Of a DNA stretch of 64,000 bases, positions 46,286-53,919 are shown in pieces. The DNA is from Flavobacteriales bacterium (GTDB taxonomy: Bacteria; Bacteroidota; Bacteroidia; Flavobacteriales_F; PHOS-HE28), in assembly GCA_016717305.1 (NCBI GenBank), contig JADKFY010000006.1, positions 124,001 through 188,000 on the forward strand, written 5' to 3'. Made by a program: the position numbers and the translations under genes. Below the pieces are notes generated by a model. That model saw only the letters and a list, made by a program, of their open reading frames with translations. It was not told the origin of the DNA and ran no database searches. Each line of letters opens with the position of its first letter. The first letter of the stretch is position 1.

Positions 46286-47882
46286 ATGCCGATACGTATG
46301 ACCGATGACCAGAATGATCGACGTTCCAGTCAACGACCCAGTGGCGGTGGAGGTATGCGAGGCGGAGGCGGTGGCGGCGGTATTCTGGGCGCGTTGGCCC
46401 CGATGCTCATCAATTTATTGATCAAGAAACCCAAGCTTCTGATCGTGGTGCTGATAGTTGGTGCCGTATTCTATTTCATGAGCGGCAGTGAAGGGTGTGC
46501 CGGTGGTGGCGGTAACATCGCTAGCCAAGTGCTGCAAATGGCTACGGGCGCCAACTTCAGCCCAGAACTGTACGATAAGACCGAAGTGTTCGAACCCTTG
46601 GCAGACAACGTGAATTCACCGTTGCCGGAAAAAGTATCACTTCAACAATTCGCTCCGCAACCCCGCAATCAAGGCCAGCAAGGCAGCTGCGTGGCGTGGG
46701 CCAGCGCGTATGCCGCACGCACCATCGTGCAGGCGCAGGCCACGGAACAAGCCCCGGACCAAGCAGCTTTCAGCCCGAGCTACCTGTACAACCAGATCAA
46801 GATCGAGAACAGCGATTGCCAAGGCAGCTACATCCATCGCGCCTTGGAATACATGAAGGACGGTGGCGTATTACCCTTCAGCCAGTTCGCCTATACCGAT
46901 GAAGGTTGCAGTAAACAGCCCTCGGCCGATGAGAAGCAACGTGCATATGAATTCAGGATCAAAGGTTTTCAGCGCTTCATCAGCCGATGCCCAAGACAGC
47001 CCCACCGATATGCTCGCCATGAAACAACAGTTGGCACAAGGCAGCCCAGTTGTGATCGGCATGATGGTGGGTGGATCATTCATGCAGGACATGGCCAGTC
47101 AAGAGGAATGGACCCCTAACGCGGACGACTACAATATGCGCGGCTTCGGAGGACATGCCATGTGTGTGATCGGTTACGACGATTTTAAGTTCGGGAAGAA
47201 GGGCGGCTTTCAGATCATGAATTCATGGGGCCCGGATTGGGGCAAGAACGGTATCGCCTGGATGACCTACGAGGACTTCGCCTACTTCAACAAGGAAGCG
47301 TATGCCGTGTACCCCCAAGGCAAGGGTGTGGATGTAAAGCCTTCAACCTTCAACATTTCCTTCGGCTTGCAGCTCGTGGATGCCAAAGGAATTCCCACCG
47401 GGGAGCACATTGCATTGCGCAACACCGGTGGCCGCACCTTCCGCACGGAGCAGCCCGTCCCCAAGGGTACTCGCTTCAAAGTGGAGGTCACGAACAACAG
47501 CGAATGCTACCTCTATTGTTTCGGTGAAGAGACCGACGGCAGCACCTACATTCTCTTCCCCAACACCGAAAAGCATTCACCTTACTGCGGCATAACTGGT
47601 ACACGCCTGTTCCCGAGTGACCAAAGCATGACCATTGATGACGTGGGCACCACCGATGTGATGGCGATCATCGTGTACAACCAAGCCGTGGATTTCAAAA
47701 AGATCGATCAAGCATTGAAGGCTTCTTCAGCAAATGGACTCGACGGGCGGCTAACAGCAACCATGGGCAACGAACTGCTTGATCCGGCTTCGTTGCAGTA
47801 CACACAAGGTGCCACCTTCGGTGTTAGCGGTCCAGCGGATCGCGCTGCGATGGCCGTGGTTATTGAGATCGAGAAGAGGTAA
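46286..47882 (+). pseudogene. Membrane-anchored papain-like (C1) cysteine protease, frame broken near 46967
   Basis: The predicted protein has a Gly-rich, basic cytoplasmic head (SGGGGMRGGGGGGG), one membrane helix at about 49-64, then a C1 peptidase domain. Catalytic Cys135 lies in NQGQQGSCVAWASAYAART. After residue 225 the frame slips. Downstream, in the next frame, are the His motif GGHAMCVIGYDD and the Asn motif IMNSWGPDWGKNG, then a DUF4384-like domain (ECYLYCFGEETDGSTYILFP). Dropping one T from the TTTT run at 46966-46969 fuses the parts, giving about 531 residues with a complete triad. I infer that a homopolymer indel is the cause. Start 46286 lies 22 bases after the Mpo1-like gene. 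Confidence 0.82.
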
Positions 47883-47940
47883 CAAGGCTCAAGTCACAAG
47901 GCACAAGTGTCAAGTATCAAGTTTGAAGCAGTCGTTACTT
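47883..47940. repeat. CAAG-rich degenerate tract
   Basis: The convergent spacer between the C1 protease and rimO begins with a run of CAAG units spaced by three to six bases (CTCAAGTCACAAGGCACAAG, then GTCAAGTATCAAG). It resembles the tract at 39.8 kb. Nothing else is seen up to 47984. Confidence 0.45.
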
Positions 47941-47984
47941 GTGGAAGGTAGGGCCGCATTCCTATGAACATGGCACGATAGCGG

Positions 47985-49313
47985 TCAATCTGCTACAACC
48001 ACCGCGCGTAGGTCGTGTTCCTGAGCTTCGGTGATACGGACCATGGCAAAGTCACCGATGCGCAGATGGACCGGGCCATTCACATCCTTTTTCGGGATCA
48101 GTACCTCATTGTCCACCTCCGGTGAATCGAATTCCGAACGGGCGATCCAATGCTCACCTTCGGCCTTGTCCACAAGCACCTTGAACTCCTTCCCTATTTT
48201 CCGTTGGTTCAGATCCAAACTGATGCCCCCTTGCAGTTCCATGATCTCCTGGGCGCGCATTTGTTTCAACTCCTCTGGCACATCATCGGCCATGGTGTGG
48301 GCATGGGTATCCTCTTCGTGGCTATAGGTGAATGCACCCAACCGATCAAAGCGCATCCGTTCGATCCACGCCAAGTTATCCGCGTGGTCAGCTTCCGTTT
48401 CACCGGGAAAACCAGCGATCAATGTCGTGCGTATTGCAATGCCCGGAACTTTCTCCCGAATGGTCTCCACGAGCGCTTCGGTCTTTTCCTGTGTTATGCC
48501 CCGGCGCATTCGCTTCAGCATGTTGGTACTGCCATGCTGTAAAGGCATATCCAAGTAGTTGCAGATGTTGCTACGTTCCCGCATCACATCGAGAATGTCC
48601 ATCGGAAAACCACTTGGAAAGGCATAGTGCAAGCGGATCCAATCGATCCCTTCCACATCGCTCAATTTCGCGAGCAACTCGCTCAGGTTCCTCTTCTTGT
48701 AAAGATCCAACCCGTAATAGGTAAGGTCTTGGCCGATCAGGATCAATTCACGAACACCCTTCGCCGCCAACCCTTTTGCATTCGTGACCAATTGGTCCAT
48801 GGGGGTGCTGATGTGCTCGCCGCGCATCAACGGGATCGCGCAGAAACTGCATTTGCGATCACACCCCTCACTGATCTTGAAGTAGGCGAAGTGTGCAGGG
48901 GTGGTCAATAACCGCTCCCCGACCAGTTCATGCTTGTAATCGGCTTTCAAGGTCTTTAGCAACCGTGGCAGGTCCCGTGTACCGAACCAAGAATCCACTT
49001 GCGGTATTTCAGCTTTGAGTTCCGGTGCATAACGTTGGCTCAAGCAACCGGTCACGTATACCTTCTCCACTTTACCCTGGTCCTTGGCCTTGGCCCAATT
49101 CAGGATCGTATCAATGCTCTCTTGCTTGGCATTGTCTATGAAACCGCAGGTGTTGATCACTACCACGTTGTGGTCGCCTCGGTCACTCTCGTGGTCAACC
49201 TCAATAGCGTTGGCCTTCAGTTGCGCCATCAGCACTTCACTGTCGAAGGTATTCTTGGAACAACCCAGCGTGATCACATTCACCTTGGTGGGCTTGAGGG
49301 TACGTGCTTTCAT
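47985..49313 (-). CDS. rimO: Ribosomal protein S12 methylthiotransferase
   Basis: A 442-residue radical-SAM methylthiotransferase that modifies an aspartate of ribosomal protein S12. The UPF0004 domain has Cys18 (TLGCSKNTFDSE), Cys56 (VINTCGFID) and Cys90 (VTGCLSQRY). The radical-SAM cluster motif is EGCDRKCSFC (Cys151, 155, 158). The C-terminal TRAM domain ends the chain. All six cluster cysteines are present. It lies three bases downstream of ftsY on the minus strand, the usual arrangement in this phylum. Confidence 0.96.
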   Translation of the reverse strand: MKARTLKPTKVNVITLGCSKNTFDSEVLMAQLKANAIEVDHESDRGDHNVVVINTCGFIDNAKQESIDTILNWAKAKDQGKVEKVYVTGCLSQRYAPELKAEIPQVDSWFGTRDLPRLLKTLKADYKHELVGERLLTTPAHFAYFKISEGCDRKCSFCAIPLMRGEHISTPMDQLVTNAKGLAAKGVRELILIGQDLTYYGLDLYKKRNLSELLAKLSDVEGIDWIRLHYAFPSGFPMDILDVMRERSNICNYLDMPLQHGSTNMLKRMRRGITQEKTEALVETIREKVPGIAIRTTLIAGFPGETEADHADNLAWIERMRFDRLGAFTYSHEEDTHAHTMADDVPEELKQMRAQEIMELQGGISLDLNQRKIGKEFKVLVDKAEGEHWIARSEFDSPEVDNEVLIPKKDVNGPVHLRIGDFAMVRITEAQEHDLRAVVVAD

Positions 49314-49316
49314 TGG

Positions 49317-50146
49317 TCAACCTTTGAACAACGCCTCCACGAAAGCCCGCTTATCGAACACTTGCAGGTGCGTCATGCCTTCGCCAACACCCAAGTATTT
49401 GATGGGTACGCCGAACTGTTCGCTGATGCCAATTGCCACTCCTCCCTTCGCGGTACCGTCCAATTTGGTCAATGCCAAAGCGGTAACATCCGTGGCCTTC
49501 GTGAATTGACGCGCCTGCTCTATTGCATTTTGGCCCGTGCTTGCATCAAGCACCAGTAGCACTTCATGCGGTGCGTCGGGAATGACCTTGCGCATGACGT
49601 TGCGCACTTTGGTCAGTTCGTTCATCAGGCCAACCTTGTTGTGCAGGCGCCCGGCAGTGTCAATGATCACGACATCAGCGCCTTTCGACTTGGCACTTTG
49701 CACGGTATCGAACGCAACCGCAGCAGGATCTGCACCCATGCCTTGTTGTACCAAGGGCACCCCAACACGTTCACTCCAGATCCGCAGTTGGTCCACGGCC
49801 GCGGCGCGGAAGGTATCCGCTGCTCCTAATACCACGGAGCGCCCTTCCTCCTTGAACGCGTGCGCCAACTTGCCGATCGTGGTGGTCTTTCCCACGCCAT
49901 TTACGCCCACCACCATGATCACATAAGGCTTGATAAGGTCGTATCCACTCCCACATCGCTGCTAACAAGTATTTCCTCCAAGTCATCGAGCACCTCCGCA
50001 TCAACACTGGCCTTTCCGGCAATGGCCCTTGAAAGTTTACCGAAAAGTCCCTCACGCGACCGCTCCAGACCCTTATCCAGGTCCGCTTTGGCGACCACCT
50101 CTTGCGTCGCTTCCTTTTTCTTACCAAATAATCCGAACAATGCCAT
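49317..50146 (-). pseudogene. ftsY: Signal recognition particle receptor, internal segment missing and frame changed
   Basis: FtsY is the SRP receptor GTPase at the inner membrane. Residues 1-71, from MALFGLFGKKKEATQ to VSSDVGVDTTL, match the start of the N domain. The frame then ends at TGA (49919-49921). The next frame opens with KPYVIMVVGVNGVGKTTTIG, the G1 loop, and runs on with VIIDTAGRLHNKVGLMNEL and LTKLDGTAKGG to 49317. Compared with the family roughly 45-55 residues, helices N3-N4 of the N domain, are missing between the halves, and the loss is not a multiple of three. ATAAGG occurs twice at the junction. An assembly collapse or deletion is likely, since ftsY is usually essential. 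Confidence 0.85.
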
Positions 50147-50164
50147 TGTTATGGGGGCCCTAAC

Positions 50165-50205
50165 TGGAAAAAGGCCTTCCCGAATAGTCGGAACGGCCTT
50201 TTCCA
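50165..50205 (-). terminator. Rho-independent terminator between DUF4295 and ftsY
   Basis: On the minus strand AAAAGGCC (50202-50195) and GGCCTTTT (50076-like partner at 50176-50169) pair, enclosing GTTCCGA/TCGGGAA that pairs further, with a four-base loop. The stem is followed by TTTTCC. It lies 19 bases upstream of the ftsY ATG, so it should separate the ribosomal-protein transcript from ftsY or attenuate it. Confidence 0.8.
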
Positions 50206-50223
50206 AGTAACGTTGGAATGGGA

Positions 50224-50379
50224 CTACTTACCAGCGAGCGTCTTGTCCGCCTCATCTGAGGGAACAACCTGCTCAACGAACGAGTACCCACCCGTTTCGG
50301 ACTTCTTCACCATGCGGATCACTTTCGTGAACGTTTTCGCATCGGCCTTCTTAAGGGTAGCAACGGTTTTCTTTGCCAT
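50224..50379 (-). CDS. DUF4295 small protein
   Basis: A 51-residue basic protein, MAKKTVATLKKADAKTFTKV, continuing VIRMVKKSETGGYSFVEQ and ending in DKTLAGK. It belongs to the DUF4295 family, found in Bacteroidota right after rpmG, and is probably a ribosome-associated protein, although this is context-based. It is too short for many gene finders. The start lies three bases after the rpmG stop, so it is translated with rpmG. Confidence 0.93.
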   Translation of the reverse strand: MAKKTVATLKKADAKTFTKVIRMVKKSETGGYSFVEQVVPSDEADKTLAGK

Positions 50380-50382
50380 GGT

Positions 50383-50565
50383 TTACTTGATCTCTTTATG
50401 AACGGTCATCTTGCGCATGATGGGGTTGTATTTCTTCAACTCCATGCGCTCGGTGGTGTTCTTCCGGTTCTTGGTGGTAATGTATCGTGATGTTCCTGAA
50501 AGGCCCGAGGTCTTATGCTCGGTGCACTCCATGATCACTTGTACGCGGTTGCCTTTCTTCGCCAT
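50383..50565 (-). CDS. rpmG: 50S ribosomal protein L33
   Basis: A 60-residue protein reading MAKKGNRVQVIMECTEHKTS, then RYITTKNRKNTTERMELKKY and ending TVHKEIK, a clear L33. Only one cysteine (Cys14) is left, so this is the zinc-free form. It binds 23S rRNA near the E site. It has its own promoter at 50607-50638 and is cotranscribed with the DUF4295 gene three bases downstream. Confidence 0.97.
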   Translation of the reverse strand: MAKKGNRVQVIMECTEHKTSGLSGTSRYITTKNRKNTTERMELKKYNPIMRKMTVHKEIK

Positions 50566-50606
50566 AACTGGGCTTTATTGACCTCAACCAATTGGCAGAG
50601 GGGCCG

Positions 50607-50638
50607 CAAAAGTAGGATCTATTTCTGATATGGGCAAA
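50607..50638 (-). promoter_or_regulatory. Promoter of rpmG
   Basis: On the minus strand TTTG (50638-50635), exactly 20 bases, and TACTTTTG (50614-50607) match the Bacteroidota consensus fully. The following GCGGCCCC is identical to the block after the tRNA-Met promoter. Confidence 0.85.
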
Positions 50639-50692
50639 TGGAACACTGAAGGTGAAAATGAAGAGAATTCAGAGAATGTACGAAATGCCGCA

Positions 50693-52096
50693 TCACTCGG
50701 CCATTACCGCCTCTATCTCCTCTGCTTTCCTTGGGGATCCAGCGCTCAGATTGATGGGATCGCCGTCCGTGACCAAGATATCATCCTCGATCCTCACCCC
50801 GATCTCCCACCAACGCGGATCACAGGGACTGTCCTTCGCGATGTAGATGCCCGGTTCGACCGTGATCACGTTGCCTGCCGCCAATGGGCCATATGATCCA
50901 GCATCATGCACGTCCAAACCCAGATAATGACTGGTTCCATGCATGAAGTAGCGCCGCACATCTCCTTCGTCCTGGATTATTCCCAACTCCTTCAATCCTT
51001 TGGAAATGACCGTAGTGGCAGCATTGTGCGCAGCGCGGAACTGGTTGCCGGCCCGTACTTCCCGAATACCTGCTTCTTGTGCTGCCAAGACAAGATCATA
51101 GATCTTCCGTTGGTCGGAAGTGAACTTGCCATTCGCGGGAAGGGTACGTGTAACATCAGCTGTGTAACCGTGGTATTCGGCCCCAATATCACTCACCAGT
51201 AGGTCCCCGGAACCCAATGTGCGCCGGTTCGTTACGTAGTGCAACACGCAACTGTGCGGCCCACCACCTTGGATGCTGGGGAAACCTTCATGCTCAGCAC
51301 CGTTCATCTTGAACACAAACTCCACAATGGCCTCTGTTTGATACTCCGTCATTTCAGGCTCCAACTTGCGCATCAACTCATTCTGCGCTTCACAAGTGAT
51401 GTCGATCGCCTTGCGCATCAAAACCATTTCCTCGGGCAATTTCACCTCACGAAGCCCAGCCATCCACCGGTCCAAGGACTCTTGTTCCTACTGCGTTCCC
51501 GGGAGAATTGTCCCGTTCACTCGGTCCATCAAGTCGGCAAGATCGGCGGGGTCATGTGGGTCCCGCGACAAATTCTCCTTGGTACTGCGGATGTAAACTT
51601 TGTCCTTTTCCTTCCATGGAAGTGTATCGACCATGAACTCCTTTCCCGAAACGGCTTTTCCCAGGCCCAGGAACTGAACAGCACCCGTTGTTCCCGTTCG
51701 GTGTCCGTCCCAGACCTCACGGCTGGGATCCCGATCCCGAAGGACGAGCAGTTCACCATGTGACCCATCGGCGATTTCCCTTGGCTCCTTGAAAACGAAC
51801 AGGACCGCATCCGGCTCCCGTAAACCTGTGAGGTAATAGAAGTCGGGATCCTGATGGTACTCGAAGTCCACGTCGTTGCTCCGGTTTCGCACCGGATTGG
51901 CGAAGAATATAGCAACGCCATCTTTCGGCAACAGGGCCCGCAAAGCCTCTCTCCGACCACGGTGGAAATCTGCGCTCAGCAGGTCGTTGTCGTACACTCC
52001 ACGGACGTCATCATCCAGCCGAAGGGTCGGTTGTTCTTGGGCCACCAAGACGATCGGCAGAAACAAGACGAAGAGGATCTCCTTACGTAGGGTCAT
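50693..52096 (-). pseudogene. Secreted aminopeptidase P-like M24 metallopeptidase with an in-frame TAG
   Basis: Aminopeptidase P removes residues N-terminal to proline. The open frame starts at ATG 52096 with a signal peptide (MTLRKEILFVLFLPIVLVAQ) and an AMP_N domain (FYYLTGLREPDAVLFV). At 51490-51488 a TAG follows residue 202. The same frame then continues without shift from EQESLDRWMAG through the whole M24 fold: DIGAEYHGYTADVTRT (two metal Asp), MHGTSHYLGLDVHD (His), ITVEPGIYI and GVRIEDDILV (two Glu). One C-to-T change, CAG to TAG, would explain it. The full protein would be 467 residues. Sequence error, nonsense mutation or readthrough are all possible. It sits unusually between rpmB and rpmG. 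Confidence 0.87.
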
Positions 52097-52108
52097 GTTC
52101 AAATGTAG

Positions 52109-52143
52109 AAGGCGCCGGGTGAAACTCGTTCACCCGGCGCCTT
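52109..52143 (-). terminator. Strong stem-loop after rpmB
   Basis: AAGGCGCCGGGTGAA (52109-52123) and its exact complement (52129-52143) form a 15-bp stem with a five-base loop, 20 bases after the rpmB stop. The U-run is poor (CTTCTACATTTG), so termination may be partial, but the position suits an rpmB terminator. Confidence 0.7.
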
Positions 52144-52163
52144 CCAATATCGTGCTGAACGGT

Positions 52164-52403
52164 TTATCCGTTGTAGAAACCTTTCTCTTTTGCAGTTTTC
52201 AATGCTGCAACTATACCGTTCTTGTTGATGGTGCGCATACCATTCACGCTCACGCGCAACTTCACCCACTTGTTCTCTTCGGGAATGAAGAATTTGCGAT
52301 CCTGTAGATTAGGCGCAAACGTACGGCGTGTCTTGATATTCGAGTGGGACACGGTGTTGCCGGTGATGACGTGCTTACCGGTGATCTGACAAACCTTGGA
52401 CAT
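52164..52403 (-). CDS. rpmB: 50S ribosomal protein L28
   Basis: A 79-residue protein beginning MSKVCQITGKHVITGNTVSH, with RTFAPNLQDRKFFIPEENKW and KLRVSVNGMRTINKNGI. These are the L28 hallmarks and the length is normal. It belongs to the large ribosomal subunit. It has its own promoter-like element at 52428-52459 and is followed by a hairpin at 52109-52143. Normally in this phylum rpmG follows at once; here an aminopeptidase gene intervenes. Confidence 0.97.
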   Translation of the reverse strand: MSKVCQITGKHVITGNTVSHSNIKTRRTFAPNLQDRKFFIPEENKWVKLRVSVNGMRTINKNGIVAALKTAKEKGFYNG

Positions 52404-52427
52404 GGCGTTGTGGTGTATTACGGGGCG

Positions 52428-52459
52428 CGAAGGTAGGATCTTTTACTGAAATGGTGAAA
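52428..52459 (-). promoter_or_regulatory. Promoter of rpmB
   Basis: On the minus strand TTTC (52459-52456), exactly 20 bases, then TACCTTCG (52435-52428) followed by CGCCCC. One deviation in each box from the consensus; the spacing equals that of the tRNA-Met, rpmG and katG promoters. Confidence 0.65.
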
Positions 52460-52504
52460 TAGACATTTGCCTCATTGCATGAGGCCACTCCGTATCAAAC
52501 CTTT

Positions 52505-53785
52505 TCACGCTTGATGCAGCAGTCTCTTCCTTAGCATATCCAACGAAGCAAGCGCACTGCGTTGAATAACGGCACCGCGACTTCCTATGAAATGTTCGCA
52601 TTTGCTCCACACGCCATCGGGACCGGCCACAGCCATCCAAACCGTGCCTACTGGCTTTTCCAGGGTACCACCATCGGGACCGGCTATTCCCGTAATTGAA
52701 ATGCTCCAATCGGTGCGCAATGCGGTACGGACTCCCGTGGCCATTTTCTCGGCAACAGGCTGGCTTACGGCACCATTCAATTCCAACATGTCGCTCGGGA
52801 TCCCGAGTTCTTCCATTTTCACGGCATTCGCGTAGCTCACCACCCCACCGGTGTAATAAGCGGAACTGCCCGGCACACTCGTGATCAGGTGACTTACGTA
52901 GCCTCCGGTGCAACTTTCGGCCAAGGCCAAGGTTTGACCATTTGCCTTCAGTAGATCCCCAACCACTTGCTGCATGCGTTGCTCCCCTTCGCCAAAGATC
53001 AATTCCGGAATTAGGCCGTGTAGTTCTTCAACCTTGCTATTGATCCGATGTATCGCCGCTTCGGGATCCGTTTCCGCATAGGCCGAAAGCCGCAACTTCA
53101 CGGTACCCGGCGAAGGGAGGTAGGCCAATTTGATGCGTTCAGCAGACAAGCTGTCCTCCCACCCTTCTATTCGTTGGGCGAGATGACTTTCGCCCATTCC
53201 CGTGGTCAAAATGGTGCGGTGTACAATATGAGGCGGCAGGAAGGAACGCTGTATTTCAGGTAGCACGGTGTCCAGCATCATCCGCTTCATTTCGCCGGGG
53301 ACACCTGGCATGCTCACGTACACTTTGGCTTTTGCAGTGGGTGCCTTTTGCTTGGCCGTATCGAACCACATCCCACTGGCGGTGCCACGTGTGTTCGGGA
53401 TCACGGTGCAACTCGCTGGCAGATCGGCCTGTGCCCTGTTCACTTCCAACGGTTCACGCCCAATGCTGGTGAAGAATGCCAAGATATTCTCCTCGATCTC
53501 CGGATGTTTCTCCAAGGTGGTACCGAAGAATTCGCACAGCGTGTGTTTGGTGATGTCATCCTTCGTGGGACCCAGTCCTCCGGTGATCGATACGATATCC
53601 GTATCCGCTTCGCCCAATGAATCCATGATCTCCTGGCGTTCATCGCCGATGGTGACCACCCTTTTGGCACGCACCCCCACAAGGCCCAACTGCATGCCGA
53701 TCCAACCCGCGTTGGTGTTGATCGTTTGGCCGATCAACAGTTCATCGCCGATGCTGATGATGGTGGCTGTTATCTCGCGTGGCAT
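52505..53785 (-). CDS. cinA: CinA-like nicotinamide-nucleotide amidohydrolase / damage-inducible protein
   Basis: A 426-residue two-domain protein. Residues 1-170 form the MoCF-like domain with IISIGDELLIGQTINTNAGW and SITGGLGPTKDDITK, linked to ADP-ribose pyrophosphatase activity. The C-terminal CinA domain (from about 265) has LALAESCTGGYVSHLITSVP and ISITGIAGPDGGT, the NMN deamidase part. The domain order and length are normal. It lies about 100 bases upstream of rpmB on the same strand. The ATG at 53785 matches the family N-terminus (MPREITATIISIGDELL). Confidence 0.94.
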   Translation of the reverse strand: MPREITATIISIGDELLIGQTINTNAGWIGMQLGLVGVRAKRVVTIGDERQEIMDSLGEADTDIVSITGGLGPTKDDITKHTLCEFFGTTLEKHPEIEENILAFFTSIGREPLEVNRAQADLPASCTVIPNTRGTASGMWFDTAKQKAPTAKAKVYVSMPGVPGEMKRMMLDTVLPEIQRSFLPPHIVHRTILTTGMGESHLAQRIEGWEDSLSAERIKLAYLPSPGTVKLRLSAYAETDPEAAIHRINSKVEELHGLIPELIFGEGEQRMQQVVGDLLKANGQTLALAESCTGGYVSHLITSVPGSSAYYTGGVVSYANAVKMEELGIPSDMLELNGAVSQPVAEKMATGVRTALRTDWSISITGIAGPDGGTLEKPVGTVWMAVAGPDGVWSKCEHFIGSRGAVIQRSALASLDMLRKRLLHQA

Positions 53786-53789
53786 TGGG

Positions 53790-53897
53790 GTTCAAAAAGT
53801 TGTGGATTGAGAGTTGAGCGGTTGAGGGTTGCGAAGTTGCACAGAGTAACTCGTACAGTGTACCGAGTGCTGCTCAGAGCCTACTCGGTACTTTGTA
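53790..53897. repeat. GTTGA tract and 15-bp imperfect hairpin downstream of the M16 gene
   Basis: The spacer first has GAGAGTTGAGCGGTTGAGGGTTG, part of the same degenerate family seen at 26.3, 39.8 and 47.9 kb. Then TACAGTGTACCGAGT (53854-53868) pairs with ACTCGGTACTTTGTA (53883-53897) in 13 of 15 positions around a 14-base loop. The hairpin follows the M16 stop by 23 bases; without a U-run it is a doubtful terminator. Confidence 0.5.
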
Positions 53898-53919
53898 CCC
53901 AATACCAGTTGCCGCACGT

